Shown here one piece after another: positions 1-10,639 of a DNA stretch of 64,000 nucleotides; position 1 is the stretch's first letter; each line of letters begins with the position of its first letter. The DNA lies in the NCBI GenBank assembly GCA_035079385.1, contig JAVHKY010000054.1:4317501-4381500 (forward strand), written 5' to 3'. The DNA comes from Aspidiotus rigidus (Eukaryota; Arthropoda; Insecta; Hemiptera; Diaspididae). The notes under the pieces were generated by a model that saw only the letters and a list, made by a program, of their open reading frames with translations, was not told the origin of the DNA and made no database searches. The translations under genes and the position numbers were made by a program.

Positions 1-1650
1 CGACTCCTCGTCTGAGTCGACATCAACGGCGGCGTGTGCGAAAAACACGATATTCGCATTGAACTTTTTAGACTAACGGTTTGCCCTAGGCTAGCTTTCA
101 AATAGTCTATTTTGTAGGAAATTGAACGAGGAACATTTTTTGTGTGGAAAGTTTTTTTCTAGGACCAATAGAAGTCGAGATATTGACAAAAAACTAATTT
201 TAAGGGCAAGAACGTGCCACAGGTCCGCGAGCTGTGCAGTGAGGGGTCTCAATTTTTAGTACGTTATTTCGGACACCAAATCCGAGACATTTCAATGAAA
301 TTTACCCAAAATGCAAGGTCCAATGTCTTTGTTGCCAGTACTAAGGTAAGGAGCGATGTCTTTTTGGCGGTGGCAGTGAATAATTCTCAAACGACCTGTG
401 AATCAAGAAAAGTTACGTGAAAGCACTTCCTTTTTGATTAACCTAATCATTATGTACTATTATAATACAGTAGACGTAGGCTTACAAGACTTAAGTAGCC
501 ATAGAGAAGTATGTCTCCGAGGCCGTAAAATGGTTTGAAGCTCGAAGATCTTCGGCACTGTCCCACATATGATGTGTCCCTGCCAGTACAAGGAAGACTC
601 AAGAGGTCACATCGAAAAGCCAAAGACAAGGCATCTCTCCAAGATCACAAAGTGCCTAATGGTACCCGGTACCATCTCACGTATGACGCGTCTTTACAAA
701 AGGAATGAAGACCCAGAGGTGGCGATTGGCTAGCGACATGAAATAAACCAAGAGCGGAACGTGTTTTCCAGTGAGATAGATAGAAAACATTTAGTCAGAA
801 TCCGTGCGATATTCGTGACAATTAATCTAGGAGTACTAGAACGTAAGGTTCAGTTGCGCTTGATGATCAGTACAGTCTACTTAATCACCTCGAACGAGGA
901 ATATGTGAAACACGAAAAGGCTCGATGCAAAATCACAAGATTTGAACCCGCCAATGAGAAGATTGAAAAGGCCACTGTCTCGTTAACTAATGTCAATACA
1001 GAGCGTTCCAGGACGAGAAATAACTAGTATGGGATAGTGTTTGTTGGCTATTGTTATTGTTTCTTTCAAGAAGTGGAGACACTATTGCAAGTGTATTCTA
1101 TACCCTTATCAGGTTGAACGTACAGTGTTCACGAATGTAACTCCAGGTAAAAATCAGTACCTAAGAGATACGACGCCTTTTAGAAAGGACAGAAGAAGTA
1201 AACGTCAAACACTGAAGTACAAAAATAGCTAGCCGAATATTATTCGTACTTTTTTTAAAAAAAAGATATATATGTACTCGAGTTTCCGGAACTGATTTCA
1301 ACGATTTGTTTTCTAAAAAATTTGTAAATCACCCTCTAATCGTTCGAAGCGTGATTAGCTTTACTGCTATACCCTGTAGTTCAAGTCACACTGACATATC
1401 GGTTAAGGCTGAGATCTCAGTTTCCGAATCTTTACTAATAAGTTGATATTATTATGTCATTTTTATCCTGCGAAATTCACATTATAAATCCAGAGTAATG
1501 GACGCTTTGTAATATGAAGAGGAGATAATATTCTTCTCTGAATCGGCATTTTCGATGTATGATGTTTTTCGTGCGGTTAGGGTTTTGTCGTTTCGTACTA
1601 TCGAAATCACCGAGTCATCGGCCGTTCAAACGCACGAACGCGCCTGCTGC
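1..1650. other. No recognisable gene
   Basis: The longest open stretch (761-1027, +, 88 codons) and a following one (1041-1232) match no family I recognise, have no visible domain and are not linked by clear splice sites. The segment 470-720 reads like degraded coding sequence, but I cannot assign it. I see no repeat or transposon terminus here. Confidence 0.4.
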
Positions 1651-1830
1651 AGCTGCTCAGCTGTTGTTTTCGCTTATCAGCTGACTTCGAATTACGCATC
1701 TGAATTTTGTATCACCAGCCTTTGAATGATTACAAGAGCTTATTGTCTGGAGCTTGCTTATTATGTATTGATTTTCTTCTCCTAATTCAACCCTTCTGTC
1801 AGCATATCTTCGTCAGTCTCCAATTTCAGG

Positions 1831-3062
1831 ATGTCACTAGTAAGTAAGATTATATTCTCACTATTTTCGTCAGACACGTAAGTGCATTATTTTGATCAAT
1901 AAAGATCTGCGGAATGCATTTGCAACCCCTTCTGCCAAGAAGCAATCTTACTGTAATGTTTATTACGATTATTATCGATCTTATCAACAGGAAGTCGATG
2001 TTAATGCAGATCCTGGAACTCTGTTCGAAGCGAATGAAATAATTGGTGTTCTGAAAGAGCAATTGGTGAGGAAACTTTCTGTTCGAAATTTTGTTTATAA
2101 TTACGTTTCATTTTCTATTCAATTTTTGTTTTTGGACGTCTGTATTGAGTTCCGGTCGGGTTGTAAGGGATAAAACTCCATTCTACGAATTTTCGATTGT
2201 CATAATAGATGGTGAAGTGCTTTTCTGGGTTCCCTTTTTGAATGACTCGAAATCATATACTTCTCGATTCGAATACGAGTGTAGCATTATCTGTTCAGTG
2301 ATTACGAAAAATACGATATCTATTTTATGCGATTTTTTGTATCGCAAGAGTGGAGTACCTATTTTCTAAAAAATGATTTTTTGCAGTACAAGGTGGCTAT
2401 TTTTCCGAATTACCGCGGTATACACGAATAAGTAAGGTGGAAGTGATTTTATTCAACGGATACCTAATCGGTATGGAGATTGATCATTAGAATCCAGTTA
2501 GCGTAGGAAAGGCTCAAATTCACTAGGTATTCATTCAATGATTATGAAATTTGATCTGTTCTATCGTGTTGAACACTCAAAACGTTTGCATAGTAGCTTC
2601 CCTATACATACGATATGAATGCTTTTGCCGATCACGTAGTGATAATTTTCAAACTTTTTCAGGCGGCTCATAAACGGATTGAAAGAATACATGTAATGCG
2701 TCTTGATCTAGAGGATTTCGCAGCACGATATTTTTTTCCTAATCCTTCACCCATCAGGGAGTGTAGCAACATATTGATAGAACACTCCTTACTCAAAATT
2801 TTTAGATGTCAATTCTTCACGTCAAGCTCATCCTATATCTTTGAAAATCCTGCAGCTTCTGGAAGTCTATAATGTGAATGACAAGACGAGATTTGCCAAG
2901 GATTTTGCCTCGGTTTATGAGAAATGCCTTATTTTTACTGAATCATTCAGGCAATTTTGTGCGTGTAAGGCCGATCCTCAAGGAGCCATACCCGAGTTGC
3001 CGGATATTAATCCCAATGAAGAAACGACGGCACACATCATTGGTCATGTTCTACATCTGTAG
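1831..3062 (+). CDS. Four-exon gene, unknown function (about 163 aa)
   Basis: I do not recognise this protein. Proposed exons are 1831-1839 (ATG TCA CTA, then donor GTAAGT), 1940-2065 (donor GTGAGG), 2663-2762 (after a TTTTTCAG acceptor; weak donor GTAGCA) and 2806-3062 (after TTTTTAG; stop TAG). The phases agree across all joins (0, 0, 1), which supports the model. The product is rich in charged, helix-like segments, for example around EIIGVLKEQL and KRIERIHVMRLDLEDFAAR, and has no signal peptide or membrane segment. The last exon holds a Cys pair (FCACK) and ends in HIIGHVLHL. The first acceptor could instead be at 1874, but that would leave an intron of only 34 nt. The last intron is also short (43 nt), so the exon 3/4 join is the weakest part. 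Codon use and frame continuity look like a real gene rather than a shadow. Confidence 0.5.
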
Positions 3063-3174
3063 TTCTTAATGTACGATATCCTTGGGGGCGTTGAAATTTG
3101 ATATCTTTCAACATTTCAATTTTTTGATTGTTTAATCTCAATGTGTTCCTTCGTACTGTGTTACATTTTAATCA

Positions 3175-3210
3175 AATAAAATAAGTAGAACAAAAAAAAA
3201 AAAAAAAAAA
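3175..3210 (+). terminator. Polyadenylation signal and A-run
   Basis: AATAAA at 3175-3180 lies about 110 bases after the stop codon of the four-exon gene and is followed by a run of about 18 A from 3193. This fits the 3' end of that gene. The gene keeps introns, so the A-run is probably genomic and not the tail of a retrocopy. Confidence 0.5.
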
Positions 3211-3719
3211 TTACAAAAGCCACAAATTTTTTAATGAATATTGGAAAACGTTTTTGAACAACTATCAATTTAAGTATATACTAAAGGTATTGAACATAGA
3301 AAATCAGATATTTTGTTCTGGTCGATATTTAGTGTTTACGCTTAAATTTAGCACCAAAGAGCCCGTTTAACTCGTCAGATTGAAAAGAAAGGGTGAAATC
3401 ATTCAAGTAATCAAGTTTGTAATCTTTCTGTCGGTACTGATGGCTAATACTACCTTCTCAAGACCATCGTTGTATGATTTTGAAAGAACCAGCTGTGAGA
3501 AAAAGATACTTAGCATCATGTGACCCAATCCGAGAAAAGGGTGCTTAGTATCGGGTTTGGAAAGCTTCTGATCTACTTTTCAGAACTAATTATGCTGAGC
3601 ATTCTTGTGAGTTGCAAGCATGATTCGCGTTCTTGTGCCGTCACTAACTAATACAAGTGGTGAACTTTTTGATATCCAATTAGAATGATATAACGTTCTT
3701 TGGACACTTCTATTATAAC
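3211..3719. other. Unassigned spacer
   Basis: AT-rich sequence with no gene or terminus that I can support. It leads into the ~155-bp tandem array. Confidence 0.4.
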
Positions 3720-4400
3720 AAGGTTCTAAGTTGAGAAAACTTGAAGAAAATTATAATTTCTCATCTTGGAGTGCTAGAACTCTTTCTGGAAAGAGTTTCA
3801 CTCAATTTAGAACTGTACTTTTCTGATTGATGTCCAATTATGGTGTCATAATCAGACACTTCAAATATAACAAGTTTTTAAGTCGAGAAAACTCCGCGAA
3901 ATTTAGAAATAATTCACTTTGTGAAGTTGCTAACATCTTTTTCGGAGGGAATTCTTTCAGTTCATGACGCATAGGAATATTCCAATTATTGTAATTTTTT
4001 GGTTTCATTTTTGGGTACACCAAATAAATCGTGTTTCTAAGTTGAGAAAACCTTGAGACGAATTCTTGTTGTGGGGTACCTAAGATTATTCTGGAAGGAA
4101 ATTTACTTGGCTTAAGACGCATGCAAATATTCTAATTATTGTAATTTATTGGTGTCCAATTATGACGTTTTAATGTTCAATTATGACATCATAATTGGAC
4201 ACTTCAAATATATAAAGTTTAGAGGTTCAAAAAACTTCAAGAAGTCTACTACTTCTCGTGTTGGGATGCCAGAGATCTTCTTGGAAAGAGTTTCTTTCAG
4301 TTACAGATGAATGACTATAGTGTTCAATTACAATTTCATCATTTGGAACTTTTAATACCCCAAATTTCCAAGTTTGGAAAAGTTCAAAAAAAAAAAGTAC
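3720..4400. repeat. Degenerate tandem array, ~155-170-bp unit, block 1
   Basis: Phrases such as AAGTTGAGAAAACTT, then ACTTCTCGTCTTGGGG, AGATCTTTCTGGAAAGAG and CCAATTATGACGT return in the same order. The anchor near 'TAAGTTGAGAAAAC' recurs at about 3728, 3880, 4037, 4210 and 4368, so the period is roughly 150-170 bp. Copies differ by many substitutions and indels. Short ORFs inside it are repeat-derived. The same unit continues at 5560-5640 and 7374-8340. Confidence 0.75.
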
Positions 4401-4450
4401 CACAGCTGGCGAATGAAAAATAGTACCACAGCTGGCGTGTGAAAAATCGA
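4396..4450. repeat. 27-bp direct duplication
   Basis: The phrase AGTACCACAGCTGGCG followed by a GAAAAAT stretch occurs twice back to back, the second copy with two base changes. Confidence 0.7.
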
Positions 4451-4659
4451 TTAGTTTAAGATTTGCACCAAAATTTTCGAGGGTGGAATGCATGGATGTA
4501 CAAAGTAAAAATTTTCTGGCAGAGCCAAATAAATAAAGATCAGGTTTCATGTCTTTTCTCTCACTGGTCGACTTGCACAGTATGTTAGTCTGACTAGCTT
4601 TAAAATAAGAGGTCTATGGTAGGGAAAGTAAAACACAAAATGCGTTGAACTTCAATTTT

Positions 4660-4965
4660 ATTTTATAAAGCGTTATTTTCTTCAGTTACAGTAATTAAAG
4701 GTCTATGATATGAAAAATAGGATACAAAACGTGTTGTTAAATTCTTAATTTTGCTGTAGAACACAGCATCCAGGCACGTTTGGTGTCGTGTTGTAGGCAG
4801 AGCCTTATCATTACTTACGTCTAAATTCCACGTTTCTTTCAGAAATTGAATTAACTTGTTTCCTGCTTCCGTGTTAAGATTGATGTTGAAATCTCCGACC
4901 AGTAGAAACGGAGTTTCATGGAAGTTTTCTTGCGACTTTGGTAAATTTTGGTTAGGTCAAACGCA
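4660..4965 (-). pseudogene. Endonuclease/exonuclease/phosphatase (EEP) domain fragment
   Basis: Read on the minus strand, this stretch gives the C-terminal half of an EEP-fold nuclease: a hydrophobic strand ending in VGDFNIN (GDFN at 4885-4896), then a TTRHQTCLDAVFY segment that fits the family's 'T..TCLD.VF' block, and YHRPL near 4700 where SDHRPL with the catalytic His is expected. Stops and frame breaks lie upstream, and the N-terminal half is missing. Such domains occur in LINEs and in some Helitron-like elements; this fragment is too short to choose. It lies between two blocks of the ~155-bp array. The Ser-Asp of the SDH motif is altered. Confidence 0.6.
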
Positions 4966-5067
4966 CATGAGGTATTACTTCACTTTTACCCCTACTTTCA
5001 TTGAACTACACGCTTTTTGTGACGTTTTTAAGAAAGCCTATGCCGCGAGCAGTTATCTACATTCTTA

Positions 5068-5430
5068 GGAAAAATATTTTTTGAGCTATTTTCATGGGGC
5101 GAAAGTCCACTATCCTATATTATGGGCTACAAGGAAGAAGGGTCGTACTTTCATATGAGCGTCTGTTTCGTGAGGATATATGGAGTTTTTGAAAAGAAGC
5201 CTTTAGTTTAAAAGAAGCCCAGATGTAGTATGAAGCTCGCTCGTTCGCCTCCTTCTTTGTCCAGTATAAGTCTAGTTGAGAGCTAGTATATAAAGCTAGT
5301 CTAGTATGAAGAAAGCCCAATATACAATGTCAAATAGTATAGCTCAGCTAGTATATTAGGCTAGTATAATGTACATTAGGCCTAGTATAATGAAGCCTAG
5401 TATACTAAGCTAGTACTAAGCTAGTATTGC
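5068..5430. repeat. CTAGTATA-rich tract
   Basis: From about 5240 to 5430 the words CTAGTATA, AGCCTAGTATA and AGCTAGTA return every 10-25 bases without a fixed unit. The same lexicon reappears at 21760-21850 and 52520-53365, so it is a dispersed low-complexity family. The preceding 170 bases hold no gene I can support. Confidence 0.6.
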
Positions 5431-5560
5431 ACGCACGCACGCGCACGCAAATTTCGAAATTAGGGTAGGGCTCAGAGAAAAAATTCCAAGTCCCAAGGTC
5501 ACCTGCACGCACGCACGCACGCGCACGCAAATTTCGAAATTCAGGCCAGAGCAAAGACAT
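5424..5560. repeat. GCACGCAC repeat pair
   Basis: GCACGCACGCACGCGCACGC followed by AAATTTCGAAATT occurs twice, near 5428 and 5506, about 80 bases apart. The block to about 5570 is similar to the reverse complement of 21567-21760, including GACATGAAACATGTC at both sites. Confidence 0.65.
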
Positions 5561-5640
5561 GAAACATGTCAACATTTACAAGTTCTCATCTTGGGGGGCC
5601 CAATATTATTTTGAGTGAGGTTTCTCTCACTTTGGGATGA
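5560..5640. repeat. ~155-bp array, short block 2
   Basis: ACAAGTTCTCATCTTGGGG and the following GTTTCTCTCA phrase match the tandem unit of 3720-4400 and 7374-8340. The unit is cut off where MULE sequence begins near 5641. Confidence 0.6.
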
Positions 5641-7373
5641 ATCTCCACTTTTTCGCTTGGACAAAAAGCCGAATAATTATTTTCCGAAAGAATTTTTTCC
5701 GAAGGCCAATTGGCCGAATGCTTAATAAACTGACCGTATATTTATGAAGTCGGGATGCAATGTATTTTACCGAGAATTTTGGTGACCACATTTTATGTAA
5801 TAACAACATTATGACCGAGAGTCAGGAAATACTCCATGATCTCATCATTGGCTGCGTATTCATCGTACTTTGCCGCTATGCCTTGAATGCGAGATTGTAA
5901 TTCTAACCACTTCCTCGTAGGTGCTACTTTTACGTACTTTCCAAGACTCAACTAAGCTATACACGATTCGATAAATCCTTGCTCCTTTTGAAATTGTTGA
6001 GGGCTGCATAAAGGTCCGGATGGTGTTTGCCGACCACCACTCTAAAACGATTATGCCAGCCCTCAGATGCGTTATTTGTTTTATGATGTTGATTTAGGGC
6101 AGCTTCGTGGTGGTTAGCAAGGATGGCGTGAACATAATTTCGTATACTTCGATCGTCTGGATTACTGTACGCTACCTGAAGACCTTCACGTTGCACTCCG
6201 CGGTATAAACTCTGACCCGAGTGGAAAAAATAACCACTGACGGGTATGTTGGGTACACTTCGTGACAGGCGTTTATAATCCCAAGCTCAAAGTCACTCAT
6301 GATTCGTAGTGGGACACAAGCCTGCACTCGGAAGTCCTCGACGGCGTCTTTCACAGCCCGAAGGACTGTCTCATACGCCGTTTGCGTCTTGTTCGGTAAC
6401 AGTGCGTAGACTAGCGGAACGGGGACGCCTTCACCTCGTTCAATGTTTCGCCTTCGCAGTCCTAAAATGGTAAAAACCTGTAGGAATATCCCGGGCGAGG
6501 TTTTAAAAGTGCCGTCCAGGAACCATGTATTACTTGCGCACAGTAACTCGATACTCCGCCGTGTCGCAAAAACTAGGATTCGACTTCCTTCGTTTCCATT
6601 CTCCTCGTCATTATCTTCGTCAGTGATATCCGACTCGTCATCGTGCACAACAGAATCGAACAGAAGAAAAGTTTCACCTAGCAGTGTTTGTCGATATCGC
6701 TGTGGAATATCACCAAGATCTCGCAGTCTCTGCGGATTGGGCGGGAGATCCTTCCTACGTGCGCGCCGCATGCTCTTCGATAATGCCTCTTGTTCAGGCA
6801 GTTGAGTAAGTACGCCAGGTGGTAGTCCCGCTAGCTCTGTACGAAGGATTTGAGACGGTGGTAACGATGGGTTTTCAGTAGCCAAACGTTTTACTTGGGC
6901 TGTAACTTCTTCAGCAGCGCTTTCCTCAACGTTTGGCGGATGCGTATGAGCCGAATCGCATGGCCCCTTGTGAATTACTAGGTCTTCGGCGCGTGCTGGC
7001 TCGTTCGTGATCGCTCTTGCCTTGCATTCACCCTTCTTAGTCATTCGACAGTCCCAATAAATTCTTCCACGAGCTTTCTTCGACTTCACGTAGATGAAGC
7101 CACTCAATTTCAGTTTTCCATTAACTATTTTACCTGCCAGGATTGTTCGAAGACTAAGTGTTTCACACTTTTCCGACAGCGTTTGAGCTTCCATTTTATA
7201 ATTTTCCATAGAAATTAAATTCGGCAACATTTTCGGCAAATTTATTTTCGGAAAGTTGGGTTCCACGATTTGGCACTCGGCGAATGCGTAGTCGTCTTCA
7301 TGTCTATTCGGCTTTTTGTCCAGGCGGAAAAGTGGACTTCGACAATACAGTTTCGGCAAAGTGACCGGGGACC
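5641..7373 (-). mobile_element. MULE transposon, broken copy
   Basis: This is the minus-strand sister of the element at 40176-42094. The right (5') end keeps the terminal repeat, reading inward as CGGTCACTTTGCCGAA and ending about 7373. The left end keeps only the inner part of the repeat (GGACAAAAAGCCGAAT near 5660); the outer ~35 bases are lost or replaced by array sequence. ~155-bp satellite units lie on both sides, so the element probably inserted into that array. Confidence 0.85.
5793..7230 (-). pseudogene. MULE transposase pseudogene (FLYWCH + DDE)
   Basis: The N-terminal part is open from the Met at 7230 to about 6210 and closely follows the intact copy at 40319-41908: a FLYWCH-type zinc finger, then the MULE catalytic region with LDGTFK and SDFE. 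Near 6200-6230 the frame shifts just after the second catalytic Asp. The frame resumes at about 6196-5957, but an internal deletion of roughly 55 codons removes the stretch between HAIL and NHHE. A second break follows before the C-terminal stop at 5793-5795. It cannot encode an active transposase. High similarity to the other copy suggests both are fairly young. Confidence 0.85.
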
Positions 7374-8340
7374 ATTTCATTTCCAACTATGGTACTTCTA
7401 ATATTTTAAGTTTATAAATAAAAAAAACTCACAAGAAACTTACAAGTCCTCGTTATGAGGGGCCTAACATCTTTCTGGGAGGAAATTCACTTGACTCAAG
7501 ACGTATGAGAATATTCCAATTATTGTAATTTTTTGGTATCCATTCATGACGTTTTAGTGTCCAGTTTACGATTCCAATTATATGAAGTTGAGTAGCTCAA
7601 AAACTTCAAGAAATTTACAACTTCTCGTCTGGAAGATGACAGATATCTTTCTAGGAAAAGTTTTACTCACTTCAACACAAAACATATCTGTACTTGATAT
7701 ATTCAGATTACAAAAAATAAAAAACCCCTGACGAGTAGTCCTATTACTCTCTTGCCTGTTGTCGAGCACTTCTACATTGCATCAAATTAAAACATTTACA
7801 ACTTCTCGTCTTGGGGAGCCAGAGATCTTCCAGTGAAGAGTTTGACTAAATTTAAGATAAATGAGTATTGTCTAATTACTGTAATTTTCTGATATCCCAT
7901 CATGATGTTATGATTTCTAAGTTTTGAGAAGTCCAAGAATTTTCTGAGGTCTCCTCTCGGGGGGCCCAAGATCCTCTCGGTTGGGATGAATTAATCGATT
8001 CCAATTGTTGTAGACGTAATTTTTTGATGTCCGATTATGATATTGCTGTCATAATTGGATTCTCGAAGTAAATGATGGGGTGCCAGAGATCTTCCTGGGA
8101 AGCGTTCCTTTCAAGTTACTCGTAGGATAAATGAGTACAGTCCAATATTATTGTAATTTTTTGAAGTCCAATCAAAATGTTATAATATCCAATTGTGATG
8201 TCATAATCGTACTCTCTTCATCTTTGTACCATAAGTTTCTAAGTTTGGAAGAGTCCAAAAAATTTACAAGTTCTCATCTTGGGGTCCCCAGATGATCGTT
8301 TTTGGACGCGTTTCTCTCAGTTCAGGACGTATTAGTATAT
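7374..8340. repeat. ~155-bp tandem array, block 3
   Basis: Phrases ACTTCTCGTCTTGGGG, AGATCTTCCTGG, CCAATTATTGTAATTTTTTG and CTAAGTTTGGAAGAGTCC repeat about six times at irregular 130-190-bp spacing. It resumes directly after the MULE end and is the continuation of the block at 3720-4400. Confidence 0.75.
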
Positions 8341-10060
8341 TTTCTGGCGCCATTGAAACCTGGTTTCGTTTTCTTAGGGATACCAATCAGCTCTACCTCA
8401 TTTAGGTAATTGAATGGATCATTGTTAGTTACTATATCAAATTTTGCTTCATAAAAATGTTGATTTTGTCGAAACACTCTCTTGGAGAAAAGCAACAAGG
8501 TGTTATATCAGTCAAAGAATTGGTGACGCACGGTACATTGTGTCGCGTCGCTAAGAGATGATAGTTAATGTCATAGACAATAAACGAACTTCTACGCTGG
8601 CGTCTTTTCCCGTTTCTATCCGCCGTCAACATTGTCATTAGTCGATTAAGTAATGCGAGGCAATGAATAAATTGTTCTATACATGTTGTTCATCCTTGAA
8701 CCCGCAAAATCCAAATACGCAGTTCGATGGAGATGAGTGAATTTTCTATTACGTCTCCAGCTGTTCGTGGCTGTACAATATCGTTTTTGGTCGTGGAATG
8801 TAAATAAAACAGACAAAAATTGCAACGAAGTTAGGGCAAATTTCACAATAATGAAGATGTATCTTCCGAGTGGCAATTAATTAGATACGTGCATTAATTA
8901 GCGAATTATTCATGAACGAACGCAACATAGTAATGTTGAGTATACCCTTGACAGCGTTATCATTGAAATTTCAAAATTTTAGCGATCACGCCACAGGAAT
9001 CGTCCGTTCTACGCCGCGAGAATAAAACGAACTGCAACTTCCTCCCATCCACTCCTAGCATGAAAAAAAAACTAGCCTTATTCTGGCGACAAATTTTCCA
9101 TTCATTATTTATTGAACACATAAGCTTTTATTTTATATCCATCGCAATCTCATATACACGAGTATCACACATGTAGGACTAATTTTGTAAAAAAAAAAAA
9201 AATGAACACTTGACTCGTTTCATTCAAGCTTTCTGCACATACGCAAAACAATTACTGTGTTGTAACGTCGTAGTACTCGGAGCTAACGCGGAGGAAGCAC
9301 CCTTTAGTCCCTATACACGTATAACCTAATTTCATCAGGAAGTGACGTCGATACGAATTTGGATCTCATCATCAAGAAGTTCGAGGAAACCGACTCTCGT
9401 ACCGAGAGAATGCCAACAAAAGTGCACAAGAGAGGAAGGAGTTTTTTTTTTCCTAGTGTCTGCCGCGACGCCGTTCAATCAACTTTCTAAAATTTGAATT
9501 CAAAAATAACTTCTCTACAAAATAACGACTGTCGCGCCGCGGTAATGTCGGACATGTGGAAAAAATTTGCGTCGAACATCGAGACAGCCTTCTATTTATC
9601 TAAATATTAAGTGGTGGATCTAACTGTAATTCGAGAAGAGCTATAATAGTCTGCGATTTTTGGCTGTTAATCTTATTGAAAAAAATTTTCGATCTTGAAT
9701 TACAATCTTGTATTACTAGATTATGTCGATTTTAATGTACCTATACACGCTAGTACAGACGTAGGCAGCGGGATCTCTCCCTTACAAGGGACTCCCGAGA
9801 GTAGAATTATTCTATTTTGGGGATGGGAATTCAGCGAGATATCCAGACTTATCGTGTGGTACTCGATAATTCGCCTTCGAGTACATCCTGTCTCGATTTG
9901 TTTTCTTGCTTGACTTGAGAGCTTACGGATGTTGAAACATACTAGACGGGTTTAAAACTGATTCCCCGGAATTGGAATTTACTGCCCGAGATACTACATT
10001 TTTGTACATTTGAATGAGTTGTGAAGTTGGACAAGTTTACAAGAATTATCAAAGTAGGAA
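8341..10060. other. Unassigned spacer
   Basis: AT-rich sequence with A/T homopolymers near 9061 and 9190. Short ORFs at 8432-8638 and 8646-8876 (-) and 9695-9913 (+) show no domain. No repeat terminus was recognised. Confidence 0.4.
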
Positions 10061-10061
10061 A

Positions 10062-10165
10062 GTTGAAAATACGGATATTTTTTACCTTGCCAGTAAGTAG
10101 CGAGGTTTGAACCACGACCATTAAGTCAGAAGTCAGCAACTCGACCGCTGGTCCACCGACGCTGA
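10062..10165 (-). repeat. tRNA-derived SINE-like unit
   Basis: On the minus strand the sequence has an A-box-like TGGACCAGCGG, then a B-box-like GGTTCAAACC about 45 bases later, followed by CTCGCTACT and an AT-rich tail with AAAATATC. That is the layout of a tRNA-derived SINE head rather than a working tRNA, as no convincing acceptor stem is seen. It faces a second copy at 10225-10297. Confidence 0.5.
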
Positions 10166-10224
10166 AAAAAATATAGTTGTATATCAACTTGATTATTGAA
10201 ACCTGTACCAGTGTGTGAACAAAC

Positions 10225-10297
10225 TCTTGATTCAAAGGCGCGTGGTTCGAGCTTCGCTACTGGAAGGAGGGAAAATATCTGTGTTTTCAGCAAGAGA
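10225..10297 (+). repeat. Second SINE-like unit, opposite orientation
   Basis: TGGTTCGAGCTTCGCTACT followed by GGAAGGAGGGAAAATATCTG matches the B-box and tail of the minus-strand unit at 10062-10165. Only the B-box half is present. Confidence 0.45.
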
Positions 10298-10639
10298 CTA
10301 GTTTTGATCTACATCTACCGGAAGATCATCAACTGAACGGCTTTTGTGCTCGCCTCGACTTAGTTTACGGAAGAGATTTCACGGGCAGCAAAAAATGAGA
10401 ACTGCGAGTTTTCTTCCTAGGATGTGAATGGAGAATGTATTGAAGTTCGTCCTTTCCTCAAATCCTAGCATCCTCTTGCGACCTACTTCTTATTAAGAGG
10501 GGACTTTTTGTGAATTTTGATACCCTAACGTTCACCGTCCACCATCCTGCAAAAACTGACCTGCCTATGATGAGCTATGTGTGATATGAGGGGAACTTAA
10601 GACTGTCAAGCTTTATATAATAGGACAAGGACTCGTAAG
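10298..10639. other. Unassigned spacer with a dispersed motif
   Basis: No gene. Around 10570-10600 a degenerate copy of the dispersed phrase 'GAGCTATATATGATAGGAGGGGGACTTGG' (here interrupted and changed) is visible, as in the two-hairpin elements. Confidence 0.3.

Noticed and set aside
3193..3210. Poly(A) tail of a processed retrocopy
   Set aside because: The gene upstream appears to keep introns and no flanking duplication is visible, so a genomic A-run after the cleavage site is more likely.
6443..6805. 120-codon plus-strand ORF, matched by 40744-41094 on the other strand
   Set aside because: Antisense shadow of the MULE transposase; it recurs only because the transposon does.
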